A DNA stretch of 64,000 nucleotides from Streptomyces roseofulvus (GCF_039534915.1 NZ_BAAAWE010000001.1:5642001-5706000), one strand, 5' to 3'. Counted from the stretch's first letter, positions 16,092-25,560 are shown. Numbers and translations: made by a program. The notes: a model not told the origin generated them from the letters alone.

Positions 16092-16752
16092 TCCGGGCCG
16101 GGAGCTTCGTCAGCTCCTTCCGCACCAGGGTCAGATACCGGTCCCAGTCCCAGTGCGGGCCGGGATCGGTGTGGTCGGTGCCCTCGACCTCCACGTGCCC
16201 GATGATGTGCTCCCGGTCCACCGGTATCCCGTGCCGCCGGCAGATGTCCGCCGCCAGCCGCGCCGACCCCGCGTACATCTCCGCCGTGAAGTCCGCGGGA
16301 CGGTCCACGAAGCCCTCGTGCTCGATGCCGACGCTCCGCTCGTTCATGTCCCGGTTCCCGGCGTGGAAGGCCACGTCGAGCTCCCGGATCATCTGCGCCA
16401 CATGCCCGTCCTTGCGGACCACGTAGTGGGCGGCCGCCCCGTGCAGCGGATTGCGGAACACCTTCAGCGCCGTCGCGTACGAGCCCTGCACCACGTGGAT
16501 CACCACCCGGTCGATCCGGTAGTCGTCCGGGCGGTCCGCCCGCCGCCAGTTCGCCTGGTGCGCCGCCGTCCACTCGGCCGCCTCGTGGTCCAGCTCCCCG
16601 TCCGTCCGCGGCTTCTCCATGCCCGGCAGCCGCCACCAGGCCCGCGCCAGCTCCTCGCGCGCCAGCACCGCCGTGCCCACCACGGCCGCGCCGCCGCCGA
16701 GCAGCACGGCCCGCCGGCCGACCCCCCGCTTCTTGCCGTTCTCGCTCCCCAT
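16084..16752 (-). CDS. N-acetylmuramoyl-L-alanine amidase (amidase_2/PGRP), probable Tat export
   Basis: Zinc amidase of 222 residues that would cleave the bond between muramic acid and L-alanine in peptidoglycan. The N-terminus KKRGVGRRAVLLGGG followed by a hydrophobic stretch is a likely twin-arginine signal. The catalytic domain shows VVIHVVQGSYATAL (first zinc histidine), HYVVRKDGHVAQMI, AFHAGN, SVGIEHEGF and the closing IIGHVEVEGTDHTDPGPHWDWDRYL with later zinc ligands. It converges on the desulfurase gene with an eight-base overlap and is divergent from mnmA. It is unrelated to its neighbours in function. Confidence 0.92.
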   Translation of the reverse strand: MGSENGKKRGVGRRAVLLGGGAAVVGTAVLAREELARAWWRLPGMEKPRTDGELDHEAAEWTAAHQANWRRADRPDDYRIDRVVIHVVQGSYATALKVFRNPLHGAAAHYVVRKDGHVAQMIRELDVAFHAGNRDMNERSVGIEHEGFVDRPADFTAEMYAGSARLAADICRRHGIPVDREHIIGHVEVEGTDHTDPGPHWDWDRYLTLVRKELTKLPARTS

Positions 16753-16797
16753 GCTCCCCAGAACGCCGGTCCCGCCCGCGCGGTTCCCGCCGCCCCG

Positions 16798-16803
16798 TAC
16801 CCT
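16798..16803 (+). promoter_or_regulatory. -10 element for mnmA, likely leaderless
   Basis: TACCCT fits TANNNT and ends nine bases before the ATG at 16813, with no ribosome site in between. Confidence 0.4.
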
Positions 16804-16812
16804 GGTAGGGCT

Positions 16813-17937
16813 ATGACTGAGACTCCGCGCCCCCTCCGCGTCCTCGCCGCCATGTCCGGCGGAGTGGACTCCGCCGTCGCCGCCGCCCGAGCCGTCGAGG
16901 CCGGCCACGACGTCACCGGAGTGCACCTCGCGCTCTCCGCGAACCCGCAGTCCTTCCGCACCGGAGCCCGCGGCTGCTGCACCATCGAGGACTCCCGGGA
17001 CGCGCGCCGGGCCGCCGACGTCATCGGCATCCCCTTCTACGTCTGGGACCTCGCCGAGCGCTTCCGCGCCGACGTCGTCGACGACTTCGTCGCCGAGTAC
17101 GAGGCCGGCCGCACGCCCAACCCGTGCCTGCGCTGCAACGAGAAGATCAAGTTCGCGGCCCTGCTCGACAAGGCGCTCGCCCTCGGCTTCGACGCGGTCT
17201 GCACCGGCCACTACGCCACCGTGGTGCTGAACGAGGACGGCAGCCGCGAGCTCCACCGCGCCTCCGACATGGCCAAGGACCAGTCGTACGTGCTCGGCGT
17301 CCTCGACGAGCAGCAGCTCGCCCACGCCATGTTCCCGCTCGGCGACACCCTCACCACCAAGGACGAGATCCGGGCCGAGGCCGAGCGGCGCGGCCTCGCC
17401 GTCGCCAAGAAGCCCGACAGCCACGACATCTGCTTCATCGCCGACGGCGACACCCAGGGCTTCCTCGCCGCCCGCCTGGGCAGGGCGGAGGGCGACATCG
17501 TCGACGAGTCCGGCGCCAAGCTCGGCACCCACGAGGGCGCGTACGGCTTCACCATCGGCCAGCGCAAGGGCCTCCGGATCGGCCACCCGGCCGCCGACGG
17601 CAAGCCCCGCTACGTCCTGGACATCTCGCCCGTGAACAACACGGTCACCGTCGGCCCCGCCGCGTCCCTCGACGTCACCGCCCTCACCGCGATCAAGCCC
17701 CGCTGGTGCGGCACCGCCCCCGAGGGCCCCGGCCGCTACACCGCCCAGCTCCGCGCCCACGGCGGCGAGACCGAGGTCAGCGCCGCCCTGGAGGACGGCG
17801 AACTGAAGGTCACCTTCGACGAGCCCGTCCGCGGCGTCGCCCCCGGCCAGGCGATCGTCCTCTACGACGGCACCCGCGTGGTCGGCTCGGCGACCATCGC
17901 CACGACGGTACGTCGCACGGCCGCCGCGCCCGCCTGA
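16813..17937 (+). CDS. mnmA: tRNA-specific 2-thiouridylase
   Basis: Adds sulfur to uridine 34 of Lys, Glu and Gln tRNAs using ATP and persulfide sulfur. The protein has 374 residues, typical length. The PP-loop is MSGGVDSAVAA (about residues 14-24), catalytic cysteines lie in TPNPCLRCN and in HDICFI, and GHYA plus KDQSYVLG are family signatures. The ATG at 16813 yields the expected short N-terminus MTETPRPLRVLAAMSGG. Pairing with the cysteine desulfurase gene upstream gives a complete sulfur-transfer route. Confidence 0.97.
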   Translation: MTETPRPLRVLAAMSGGVDSAVAAARAVEAGHDVTGVHLALSANPQSFRTGARGCCTIEDSRDARRAADVIGIPFYVWDLAERFRADVVDDFVAEYEAGRTPNPCLRCNEKIKFAALLDKALALGFDAVCTGHYATVVLNEDGSRELHRASDMAKDQSYVLGVLDEQQLAHAMFPLGDTLTTKDEIRAEAERRGLAVAKKPDSHDICFIADGDTQGFLAARLGRAEGDIVDESGAKLGTHEGAYGFTIGQRKGLRIGHPAADGKPRYVLDISPVNNTVTVGPAASLDVTALTAIKPRWCGTAPEGPGRYTAQLRAHGGETEVSAALEDGELKVTFDEPVRGVAPGQAIVLYDGTRVVGSATIATTVRRTAAAPA

Positions 17938-17950
17938 CGAGGCGCCCCGC

Positions 17951-18538
17951 TCACAGGCCGTCGGACGCCTCCGCGGCCTCCGCCACGAACTCCGCGAGGA
18001 CCGGCGCCAGCACGTGCGGCGCCACCTCGTGGGTCTGGCCCGTCAGCGTCCGGTGCCGGGCCCGCGGCAGCCGCGCCGACAGCTCCCGGGCCGCCCGCCG
18101 CACCGGCGCCGGGCTCGCGCCCCCGTCGACCACCAGTACGCGCGCGTGGACCTCCGGCAGCGGCCCGAGCGTGGCGTCGTACGGCGGCTCGAAGACCGAC
18201 ACCGCCGCCACCGGCAGCCCGGCCGCCGCGGCCGCCAGCGCCAGCGCACCGCCCGACCCGCTGCCGTGCACCGCCGCCCGGGGACCCGCCGCCGCGAGGA
18301 CCGCCGCCAGGTCCTCGACCTCCCGCTCGACCGGGCAGCCGGCCGCGTCCTCCCGGCGGTCGTACACGTACACGGGGCAGCTCCGGGCCAGCAGCCGCGC
18401 GAGCGGCGCCTCCGCCGCCTCCGTGCCCGGGCCCCCGCCCACCAGCACCACCGCGGGCCCGTCCGCGGCCCCCGTCCCGTACCGCGCGTACGCGATCGGC
18501 GTCCCGTCCCGTGACACGACCGTCTTCACCTCGTCCAT
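17951..18538 (-). CDS. Small alpha/beta hydrolase
   Basis: Protein of 195 residues with an alpha/beta hydrolase core. It has the oxyanion segment VVLVGGGPGTEA, the nucleophile elbow GSGSGG, a VLVVDGG acid strand and a C-terminal QTHEVAP segment holding a histidine. There is no lid insertion and the whole is short for the superfamily (250-300), so it is a minimal fold. The ATG at 18538 is preferred; an in-frame ATG eight codons earlier is possible. It is convergent with mnmA. Substrate unknown. Confidence 0.7.
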   Translation of the reverse strand: MDEVKTVVSRDGTPIAYARYGTGAADGPAVVLVGGGPGTEAAEAPLARLLARSCPVYVYDRREDAAGCPVEREVEDLAAVLAAAGPRAAVHGSGSGGALALAAAAAGLPVAAVSVFEPPYDATLGPLPEVHARVLVVDGGASPAPVRRAARELSARLPRARHRTLTGQTHEVAPHVLAPVLAEFVAEAAEASDGL

Positions 18539-18635
18539 GGCAGGGCAGACCGGCGGGCTCACCGGAACTCATCGCCGTCGCCCGGGATTTCCCGAAGAAT
18601 CTCGGAACCCGCAGGTCACGGCATACGGTGGCGGC

Positions 18636-19175
18636 ATGAACATCTGCGTCTTCCTCTCCGCCGCCGACCTCGACGAGCGCTACACCGCCCCCGCCCGGGA
18701 GTTCGCCGGCCTCCTCGGCAAGGCCGGCCACACCCTCGTCTGGGGCGGCTCCGACACCGGCCTGATGAAGGTCGTCGCGGACGGCGTCCAGGAGGCCGGA
18801 GGCCGGCTCGTCGGCGTCTCCGTCGACTTCCTCGCCGCCAAGGCCCGTGCGAACGCCGACGAGATGACCGTCACCGAGGACCTCGCCGAGCGGAAGGCGC
18901 TCCTCCTCGCCAAGTCCGACGCGATCGTCGTCATGGTCGGCGGCACCGGCACCCTCGACGAGGCCACCGAGATCCTGGAGCTGAAGAAGCACGCCCGGCA
19001 CACCAAGCCCGTCGTCGTCCTCAACACCGCCGGCTTCTACGACGGCCTCAAGACCCAGTTCCAGCGCATGGAGGACGAGGGCTTCCTCCCCCGGCCCCTC
19101 GCCGAGCTGGCCTTCTTCGCCGAGGACGGGGCGACGGCGCTGGCGTACCTGGAGGGCGAGATCGCCGCCCGCTGA
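18636..19175 (+). CDS. LOG-family (lysine decarboxylase-like) nucleotide phosphoribohydrolase-type protein
   Basis: Rossmann-like protein of 179 residues of the family that includes cytokinin-riboside monophosphate phosphoribohydrolases. It opens with MNICVFLSAADLDERYT, continues with VWGGSDTGLMKVVADGV and has RKALLLAKSDAIVVMVGGTGTLDEATEIL split over the active-site loop. The usual P in the PGGxGTxxE motif is V here. TACGGT ends six bases before the ATG, suggesting a leaderless transcript. It is followed after 16 bases by an SDR gene. Function in Streptomyces is unproven. Confidence 0.82.
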   Translation: MNICVFLSAADLDERYTAPAREFAGLLGKAGHTLVWGGSDTGLMKVVADGVQEAGGRLVGVSVDFLAAKARANADEMTVTEDLAERKALLLAKSDAIVVMVGGTGTLDEATEILELKKHARHTKPVVVLNTAGFYDGLKTQFQRMEDEGFLPRPLAELAFFAEDGATALAYLEGEIAAR

Positions 19176-19191
19176 TGGGACCATGGTGACC

Positions 19192-19881
19192 ATGGCTACT
19201 CATGTGATCACCGGGGCCGGGTCCGGCATCGGCGCCGCCGTCGCGCGCCGGCTGCACGCGCGCGGGGACGAACTCGTGCTGCACGCGCGCGACGCGGGGC
19301 GCGCGAAGGAGCTGGCGGCCGAGTTCCCCGGCGCCCGCACCCTCGTCGGGGACCTGGCGGACCCGGACCGGCTCTCCTGGGCGTTCTCGCACCAGAGCCT
19401 GCCCGACCGGGTCGACTCGCTGCTGCACATCGCCGGCGTCGTGGACCTCGGCGCGGTGGGGGAGCTGACGCCCAAGTCCTGGCACCACCAGCTGAACGTC
19501 AACCTGGTCGCCCCCGCCGAGCTCACCCGGCACTTCCTGCCGCAGCTCCGCCTCACCCAGGGCCACGTCGTCTTCGTCAACTCCGGCGCCGGGCTGAACG
19601 CGCACGCGGAGTGGGGCGCGTACGCCGCCTCCAAGCACGGCCTGAAGGCCCTCGCCGACTCCCTGCGCCACGAGGAGCACGCCCACGGCGTCCGGGTCAC
19701 CTCCGTCTACCCCGGCCGCACCGCCAGCCCCATGCAGGCCAAGGTGCACCAGCAGGAGGGCAAGGAGTACGACCCCGGGAAGTGGATCGACCCCGAGTCC
19801 GTGGCGACCACCATCGTGATGGCCCTCGACCTCCCGCGCGACGCCGAGGTCAACGACCTGACGGTCCGTCCGGGACGGTAG
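19192..19881 (+). CDS. Short-chain dehydrogenase/reductase
   Basis: Protein of 229 residues with the SDR cofactor motif TGAGSGIG at the N-terminus, the NSGAG catalytic serine region and the YAASKHG catalytic Tyr-x-x-x-Lys. It is a classical NAD(P)-dependent SDR. The ATG at 19192 puts the cofactor strand at residue 3; an ATG nine bases upstream is equally possible because ribosome sites are poor for both. It is tightly packed between the LOG gene (16 bases) and the MetE-like gene (nine bases), so the three are probably one operon. Substrate unknown. Confidence 0.88.
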   Translation: MATHVITGAGSGIGAAVARRLHARGDELVLHARDAGRAKELAAEFPGARTLVGDLADPDRLSWAFSHQSLPDRVDSLLHIAGVVDLGAVGELTPKSWHHQLNVNLVAPAELTRHFLPQLRLTQGHVVFVNSGAGLNAHAEWGAYAASKHGLKALADSLRHEEHAHGVRVTSVYPGRTASPMQAKVHQQEGKEYDPGKWIDPESVATTIVMALDLPRDAEVNDLTVRPGR

Positions 19882-19890
19882 GGCCGGCAC

Positions 19891-20889
19891 GTGAGCGAGA
19901 CCAAGCTGTGGGGCCCCGCCACCGGCGTCGGCTCCCTGCCCGGCGGCGACGCCCGCGAGGCCGCCAAGACCGTCACCGGGTCCTTCGAGGACTTCCCCTT
20001 CCTCGCCGAACTCCCCGCCCGCGGCCCCGGCGCCGACATGATCGGCCGCACCCTCGGGCTGCTCGTCGACCTGTACGCGCACGTGGAGCCCAGCGGCTGG
20101 CGGATCAGCGACCGGCCCGGCCGCGACACCCGCCGCGCCCGCTCCTGGCTCGGCGAGGACCTCGACGCCCTGGAGGAGTTCACCCAGGGCTATGAGGGCC
20201 CCCTCAAGGTCCAGGCCGTCGGGCCGTGGACCCTGGCCGCCGCCCTCGAACTCCGCGGCGGAGAGGCCGCCCTGGCCGACGCCGGCGCCTGCCGCGACCT
20301 CGCCGCCTCCCTCGCCGAGGGCCTGCGCGAGCACCTCGCCGACGTCGCCAGGCGCGTCCCCGGCGCCCGGATCGTGCTCCAGCTCGACGAGCCCTCGCTG
20401 ACCGCCGTCCTGCTCGGGCAGATCCGTACGGCCTCCGGCTACCGCACCCACCGGGCCGTCGACCGGCAGGTCGTCGAGTCCGCCCTGCGGGACGTGATCG
20501 CCGCCCACGACGGGCCCGTCGTCGTCCACTCCTGCGCCCCCGGCGTGCCCTTCGCGCTGCTGCGGCGCGCCGGAGTCGCCGGCGTCTCGTTCGACTTCGG
20601 GCTGCTCACCGAACGTGACGAGGAGCCCCTCGGCGAGGCCGTGGAGGCCGGCACCAAGCTCTTCGCCGGTGTGGTGCCGTCCACCGACACGGCATTGTCC
20701 GACCCGGGCGGTAGCGTCATGGGTGTCAGGACGCTGTGGCGCAGGCTGGGGCTGAATCCGGGGACTCTCGCCGAGTCCGTGGTCGTCACCCCCACCTGCG
20801 GGCTCGCGGGCGCCTCGCCCGCGTACGCGCGGGCGGCGCTCGCCCACTGCGCCCGGGCGGCGAGATCGCTCGCGGACAACCCAGAGTGA
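19891..20889 (+). CDS. Cobalamin-independent methionine synthase-like (MetE C-terminal domain) protein
   Basis: Protein of 332 residues made of a single UROD/MetE-type barrel. It starts at the GTG at 19891 with ATGVGSLPGGDAREA. The likely metal-binding residues are VVHSCAPGV (His and Cys) and VVTPTCGLAGASP (Cys). It lacks the N-terminal half of true MetE (about 750 residues), so it is a core-MetE relative. These accept methyl groups from donors other than folate in some archaea; the donor here is unknown. The gene leads directly into ligA (33-base gap), an arrangement conserved in Streptomyces as far as I recall. Confidence 0.82.
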   Translation: MSETKLWGPATGVGSLPGGDAREAAKTVTGSFEDFPFLAELPARGPGADMIGRTLGLLVDLYAHVEPSGWRISDRPGRDTRRARSWLGEDLDALEEFTQGYEGPLKVQAVGPWTLAAALELRGGEAALADAGACRDLAASLAEGLREHLADVARRVPGARIVLQLDEPSLTAVLLGQIRTASGYRTHRAVDRQVVESALRDVIAAHDGPVVVHSCAPGVPFALLRRAGVAGVSFDFGLLTERDEEPLGEAVEAGTKLFAGVVPSTDTALSDPGGSVMGVRTLWRRLGLNPGTLAESVVVTPTCGLAGASPAYARAALAHCARAARSLADNPE

Positions 20890-20922
20890 CCGGGTTCTGA
20901 AGGTACGGGAGGACGGACGAAG

Positions 20923-23124
20923 GTGGCAGTCGAACAGGGGGCCCTGCCCGACGGGGAGGCGGTCGTGCCCGCCGAGGCCCGCGAGAAGCACGCCGAGCTG
21001 GCCGAGCAGGTCGAGGAGCACCGCTTCCGGTACTACGTGAAGGACCAGCCGGTCGTCAGCGACGCGGAGTTCGACCGGCTCCTGCGCGCCCTGGAGGCGC
21101 TGGAGGACGAGTACCCGGAGCTGCGCACGCCCGACTCGCCGACCCAGAAGGTGGCGGGGCAGTACGAGACCGACTTCACCGCGGTCGAGCACCGCGAGCG
21201 CATGCTCTCGCTGGACAACGCCTTCGACGAGGAGGAGCTCTCCACCTGGGCCGAGCGCGTCGCCCGGGACGTCGGCACCCCCGACTTCCACTTCCTGTGC
21301 GAGCTCAAGGTCGACGGCCTCGCCGTCAACCTCACCTACGAGCACGGCCGGCTCACCCGCGCCGCCACCCGCGGCGACGGCCGCACCGGCGAGGACATCA
21401 CGCCCAACGTGCGCACGATCGCCGACATCCCCGAGCGCCTCCACGGCGACCGGATCCCGGAGCTCGTCGAGATCCGGGGCGAGGTCTACTTCCCCATGGA
21501 GGCGTTCGAGGCGCTCAACGCCCGCCTGGTCGAGGCCGGCGACAAGCCCTTCGCCAACCCGCGCAACGCCGCCGCCGGCTCGCTGCGCCAGAAGGATCCC
21601 AAGGTCACCGCCACCCGACCGCTCCACATGGTGGTCCACGGCATCGGCGCCCGCGAGGGCTTCGAGATCACCCGCCTCTCGGAGGCGTACGGGCTGCTCC
21701 ACGAGTGGGGCCTGCCCACCGCCACGCACAACAAGGTGGTCGGCACCCTCCCCGAGGTGCGCGAGTTCATCGCGTACTACGGCGAGAACCGGCACTCCGT
21801 CGAGCACGAGATCGACGGCGTCGTCGTCAAGCTCGACGAGATCCCCCTCCAGGGCCGGCTCGGCTCCACCGCGCGCGCCCCGCGCTGGGCCATCGCCTGG
21901 AAGTACGCGCCGGAGGAGGTCAACACCAAGCTCGTCGACATCAAGGTCGGCGTCGGCCGCACCGGCCGCGTCACCCCGTACGCCCAGGTCGAGCCGGTCA
22001 CCGTGGCCGGCTCCGAGGTCGAGTTCGCCACCCTCCACAACCAGGAGGTGGTGAAGGCCAAGGGTGTCCTCATCGGCGACACCGTGGTGCTCCGCAAGGC
22101 CGGCGACGTCATCCCGGAGATCCTCGGCCCGGTCGTCGACCTGCGGGACGGCACCGAGCGGGAGTTCGTGATGCCCGCCGAGTGCCCCGAGTGCGGCACG
22201 GCGCTGAAGCCGATGAAGGAGGGCGACATCGACCTCCGCTGCCCGAACGCCCGGACCTGCCCGGCGCAGCTGCGCGAGCGCCTCTTCTTCCTCGCCGGCC
22301 GCCAGTGCCTGGACATCGAGAACTTCGGCGCGGTCGCCGCCGCCGCCCTCACCCGGCCCCTGGAGCCCGCCGAGCCGCCGCTCGCCGACGAGGGCGACCT
22401 CTTCGACCTCACCATCGAGCAGCTGCTGCCGATCAAGGCGTACGTCCTCGACGCCGACTCCGGACTGCCCAAGCGGGACCCGAAGACCGGCGAGGAGAAG
22501 ATCGTCACCGTCTTCGCCAACCAGAAGGGCGAGCCGAAGAAGAACGCGCTCGCCATGCTGGCCAACATCGAGGCTGCCAAGACCCGTCCGCTCGCCCGCT
22601 TCATCAACGGCCTCTCCATCCGCCACGTCGGCCCCGTGGCCGCCGAGGCGCTGGCCCGCGAGTTCCGCTCCCTGGAGCGGATCGAGCAGGCCACCGAGGA
22701 GGAGCTGGCCGCCGTCGACGGCGTCGGCGGGATCATCGCCGCCGCCGTGAAGCAGTGGTTCGCCGAGGAGTGGCACCGCGAGATCGTGCGGAAGTGGCGC
22801 GCCGCCGGGGTCACCCTGGAGGACGAGGGCGCCGGGGAGGACGAGGGACCGCGTCCGCTGGAGGGCCTGACGGTCGTCGTGACCGGCACCCTGGAGAATT
22901 TCACCCGGGATGGCGCAAAAGAATCGCTCCAGAGCCGCGGAGCCAAGGTCACCGGTTCCGTTTCCAAGAAGACCGGCTTCGTCGTGGTGGGGGAGAACCC
23001 GGGATCCAAGTACGACAAGGCCATGCAGCTGAAGGTTCCGGTTCTGGACGAGGAGGGCTTCAAGATCCTGCTCGAACAGGGTCCCGAGGCCGCCCGGGAG
23101 GCCGCACAGCCGGTCGAGGAGTGA
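20923..23124 (+). CDS. ligA: NAD-dependent DNA ligase
   Basis: Essential replicative ligase, 733 residues. Domains in order: Ia domain (EEHRFRYYVKDQPVVSDAEFD, residues ~30-55), adenylation domain with the nucleophilic lysine K129 in CELKVDGLAVN, OB fold, a four-cysteine zinc finger (CPECG then CPNARTCPAQ), helix-hairpin-helix region (GLSIRHVGPVAAEAL onward) and C-terminal BRCT domain (GLTVVVTGTLENFTRDGA). The GTG at 20923 follows GGGAGGA. An insertion between the zinc finger and HhH region (around DADSGLPKRDPKTGEE) is usual in actinobacteria. Confidence 0.98.
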   Translation: MAVEQGALPDGEAVVPAEAREKHAELAEQVEEHRFRYYVKDQPVVSDAEFDRLLRALEALEDEYPELRTPDSPTQKVAGQYETDFTAVEHRERMLSLDNAFDEEELSTWAERVARDVGTPDFHFLCELKVDGLAVNLTYEHGRLTRAATRGDGRTGEDITPNVRTIADIPERLHGDRIPELVEIRGEVYFPMEAFEALNARLVEAGDKPFANPRNAAAGSLRQKDPKVTATRPLHMVVHGIGAREGFEITRLSEAYGLLHEWGLPTATHNKVVGTLPEVREFIAYYGENRHSVEHEIDGVVVKLDEIPLQGRLGSTARAPRWAIAWKYAPEEVNTKLVDIKVGVGRTGRVTPYAQVEPVTVAGSEVEFATLHNQEVVKAKGVLIGDTVVLRKAGDVIPEILGPVVDLRDGTEREFVMPAECPECGTALKPMKEGDIDLRCPNARTCPAQLRERLFFLAGRQCLDIENFGAVAAAALTRPLEPAEPPLADEGDLFDLTIEQLLPIKAYVLDADSGLPKRDPKTGEEKIVTVFANQKGEPKKNALAMLANIEAAKTRPLARFINGLSIRHVGPVAAEALAREFRSLERIEQATEEELAAVDGVGGIIAAAVKQWFAEEWHREIVRKWRAAGVTLEDEGAGEDEGPRPLEGLTVVVTGTLENFTRDGAKESLQSRGAKVTGSVSKKTGFVVVGENPGSKYDKAMQLKVPVLDEEGFKILLEQGPEAAREAAQPVEE

Positions 23125-23448
23125 CCGCCGCCCGCCCCTCCCCGGACCCCGGAAGCTCACCCGTTCGGCGCATACCAGATCGTTACGGGTGGCCAGGCCG
23201 CATTCGGGCAAGAGAGGGAGAGCGCTGCCCCTCGGCGCCCTCGGCGGCCTAGTGTGGTGACCGTGCGTCTCGTCCCGCACCGCCGCGCGAGGGTTCTGCG
23301 CGGCCGTGCGCCAGGACGAACGGCCCCGCGCCGCGCGCCCCGCCCCCGAAGCCGGCGGAGCGCACGGCGGGGCGGCCGGACGCCACCCGGGCCGCCGCGC
23401 GCGGCCCATCGGACAGCGACGGCACCGCCGCCTGTGAGAGGGACGGGA
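23125..23448 (+). other. Intergenic region ligA to rmdB-like gene with promoter
   Basis: These 324 bases hold a -10 match TAGTGT at 23250-23255 and a purine-rich ribosome site just before 23449. An Arg-rich frame open from 23254 is in phase with the next gene, but its third positions are less GC-biased than real genes here and its beginning falls on the -10 box. I read it as a 5' leader of about 185 bases, not coding. Confidence 0.55.
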
Positions 23449-25560
23449 ATGGAACCGACCGAGAGTGCCGCCCCGGTGCCACGGCCGCGCGGCCGGGTGC
23501 TCCCCGCGGGCTTCACCGGGCTGCCCGCCGCCGTGCTGGGCACCGCCGCCGCCGTGCTCGTCACCGGGCTCCAGCGGGCCCTGACCGCCGGCCACCCGCT
23601 CTTCCCGGGCGGGGTCACCGGCTGGTCCCTCGCGCTCCTCACCGGCCTCATCGTCGGCCACCTGGTCGCCCTCGGCCGCGAGCGCTGGTGGGGCGGCACC
23701 GGATCGGGCGCCGCCCTCACCCTCGCCGTGCTCCTGCTGTACGGCTGGGTCCCCGCCGGGCTCGTCTCGCTCACCGTCGTCGTCCTCGTCAGCGCCGCCC
23801 GCCGGCACCGCTGGCGGCAGGGCCTGCTGCACGGCGCCGCCGACATCCTCGGCGTCGGCGCCGCCGCGCTCGTCCTCGCCGTCTTCGGCGACGTCCCCAG
23901 CGTCGACGCCCCCTGGGAGCCGCTCGACTGGGGGATCGCCGACGCCCCGGAGATCGTGCTCGCCGCCGGCGCGTACCTCCTCGCGACCCGCCTGCTGCTG
24001 TGGTACACGCTCGCGCCGCCCGGCCGCGGACTGCCCACCGTGGCCCGCACCGCCCTGCTCCGCCAGGGGCTCGTCGCCGTCGCCCTGCTCGGCATCGCCC
24101 CCCTGATCTGCGTCGTCGCCGACGCCTTCCCCGTCCTCCTGCCGCTCTTCGCGATCCCGCTGATCGCCCTCGACTCCACCCTGTGGATCGCCCGCGCCCG
24201 CGCCGAGGAACAGCTCCGCGACCCGCTCACCGGCCTCCCCAACCGCCAGTGGCTGCTGGAGCGGACCTGGACCGCGCTGGAGGACGCCGAGGGCGAGCAG
24301 GCCCGCGCCGCCCTCGTCCTCATCGACCTGGACCGCTTCCGCTCGGTCAACGACACCCTCGGCCACCTCGCCGGCGACCGGCTCCTCCTCCAGATCGCCG
24401 ACCGGCTCCGCCTCGCCCTGCCCCGCGGCGCCGAGGCCGCCCGGCTCGGCGGCGACGAGTTCGCCGTCCTGCTGCCCGTCGCCGACTCCACCACCAGCGC
24501 CCAGCGGGTCGCCCGCCACCTCGTCGCCGCCCTCTCCTCCCCGCTCGACCTCGACGGACTCACCCTCGTCCTGGAGGCCAGCGCCGGCGTCGCCGTCTAC
24601 CCCGACCACGCCGCCGACGCCGAGGGCCTGCTCCGCCGCGCCGACGTCGCCATGTACCAGGCCAAGCGCGACCGCACCGGCGTCGAGGTGTACGAGTCCA
24701 AGCGCGACTCCAACACCCCCGACCGCCTCGGCCTCCTCGGCGACCTGCGCCGCGCGCTCGACGCCGGCGAGGTCGAGCTCCACTACCAGCCGAAGGTCCG
24801 CTTCGACGGCCAGGTGGCCGGCCTGGAGGCCCTGGTCCGCTGGGTCCACCCGGAGCGCGGAAAGGTTCCACCGGACGAGTTCATCGCCATCGCCGAGTCC
24901 TCCGGGCTGATGCCGCACCTCACCGAGTACGTCCTGGAGACCGCCCTCGCCCAGGTCGCCCGCTGGCGCGCCCAGGGCCTGGAGGTGCCCGTCGCCGTCA
25001 ACGTCTCGCCGCGCGACGTCCACACCCCCGGCTTCGCCGGCGCCGTCGCCGCCCGCCTCGCCCGGCACGGCGTCCCGGCCGGCTCGCTCCAGCTGGAGAT
25101 AACGGAACACGTCCTCCTGGAGGACCCGCAGCGCGCCGCCGACACCCTCAACGGCCTCACCGGCCACGGCGTCAAGATGTCCCTGGACGACTTCGGCACC
25201 GGCTACTCCTCCCTGGTCCACCTGCGCCGGCTCCCGGTCAGCGAGCTGAAGATCGACCGCTCCTTCGTCGCCCGGCTCGCCGTCGACACCGAGGACGCCG
25301 AGATCGTCCGCTGCACCGTCGACCTCGCCCACTCCCTCGGCCTGCTCGTCGTCGCCGAGGGCGTCGAGGACGACGAGACCTGGGAGCGGCTGCGCGACCT
25401 GGGCTGCGACGCCGTCCAGGGCTGGCTGGTCTCCGCCGCCATGCCGCCCGCCGAGACCACCGCCTGGCTCCTCGCCCGCGGCGAGCACGGCTGGCGCCGG
25501 GCGGTCGACACCGCCCCCGTCACCGCCCTCGACCCGGCCCCCGGACACGTCGTCCAGTGA
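23449..25560 (+). CDS. rmdB: Membrane GGDEF-EAL protein, RmdB-like cyclic di-GMP phosphodiesterase/cyclase
   Basis: Protein of 703 residues. An N-terminal hydrophobic region (about residues 20-240) gives six or more membrane segments. A GGDEF domain follows with an intact GGDEF motif at residues 334-338 but no RxxD inhibitory site (PRGA instead). The EAL domain has EAL at 460-462 and the other catalytic residues in NVSPRD, ITEHVL, DDFGTGYSS, KIDRSF and AEGVED. All phosphodiesterase residues are present, so breakdown of c-di-GMP is likely. From memory, SCO5495 next to ligA is RmdB, a c-di-GMP phosphodiesterase affecting development; I base the symbol on that synteny. Start ATG 23449 has GAGAGGGACGGGA ahead. 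Confidence 0.85.
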   Translation: MEPTESAAPVPRPRGRVLPAGFTGLPAAVLGTAAAVLVTGLQRALTAGHPLFPGGVTGWSLALLTGLIVGHLVALGRERWWGGTGSGAALTLAVLLLYGWVPAGLVSLTVVVLVSAARRHRWRQGLLHGAADILGVGAAALVLAVFGDVPSVDAPWEPLDWGIADAPEIVLAAGAYLLATRLLLWYTLAPPGRGLPTVARTALLRQGLVAVALLGIAPLICVVADAFPVLLPLFAIPLIALDSTLWIARARAEEQLRDPLTGLPNRQWLLERTWTALEDAEGEQARAALVLIDLDRFRSVNDTLGHLAGDRLLLQIADRLRLALPRGAEAARLGGDEFAVLLPVADSTTSAQRVARHLVAALSSPLDLDGLTLVLEASAGVAVYPDHAADAEGLLRRADVAMYQAKRDRTGVEVYESKRDSNTPDRLGLLGDLRRALDAGEVELHYQPKVRFDGQVAGLEALVRWVHPERGKVPPDEFIAIAESSGLMPHLTEYVLETALAQVARWRAQGLEVPVAVNVSPRDVHTPGFAGAVAARLARHGVPAGSLQLEITEHVLLEDPQRAADTLNGLTGHGVKMSLDDFGTGYSSLVHLRRLPVSELKIDRSFVARLAVDTEDAEIVRCTVDLAHSLGLLVVAEGVEDDETWERLRDLGCDAVQGWLVSAAMPPAETTAWLLARGEHGWRRAVDTAPVTALDPAPGHVVQ

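Noticed and set aside
23254..23448. N-terminal extension of the RmdB-like protein
   Set aside because: The frame starts on the -10 box, is extremely Arg-rich, and has weaker third-position bias. A good ribosome site precedes the ATG at 23449.
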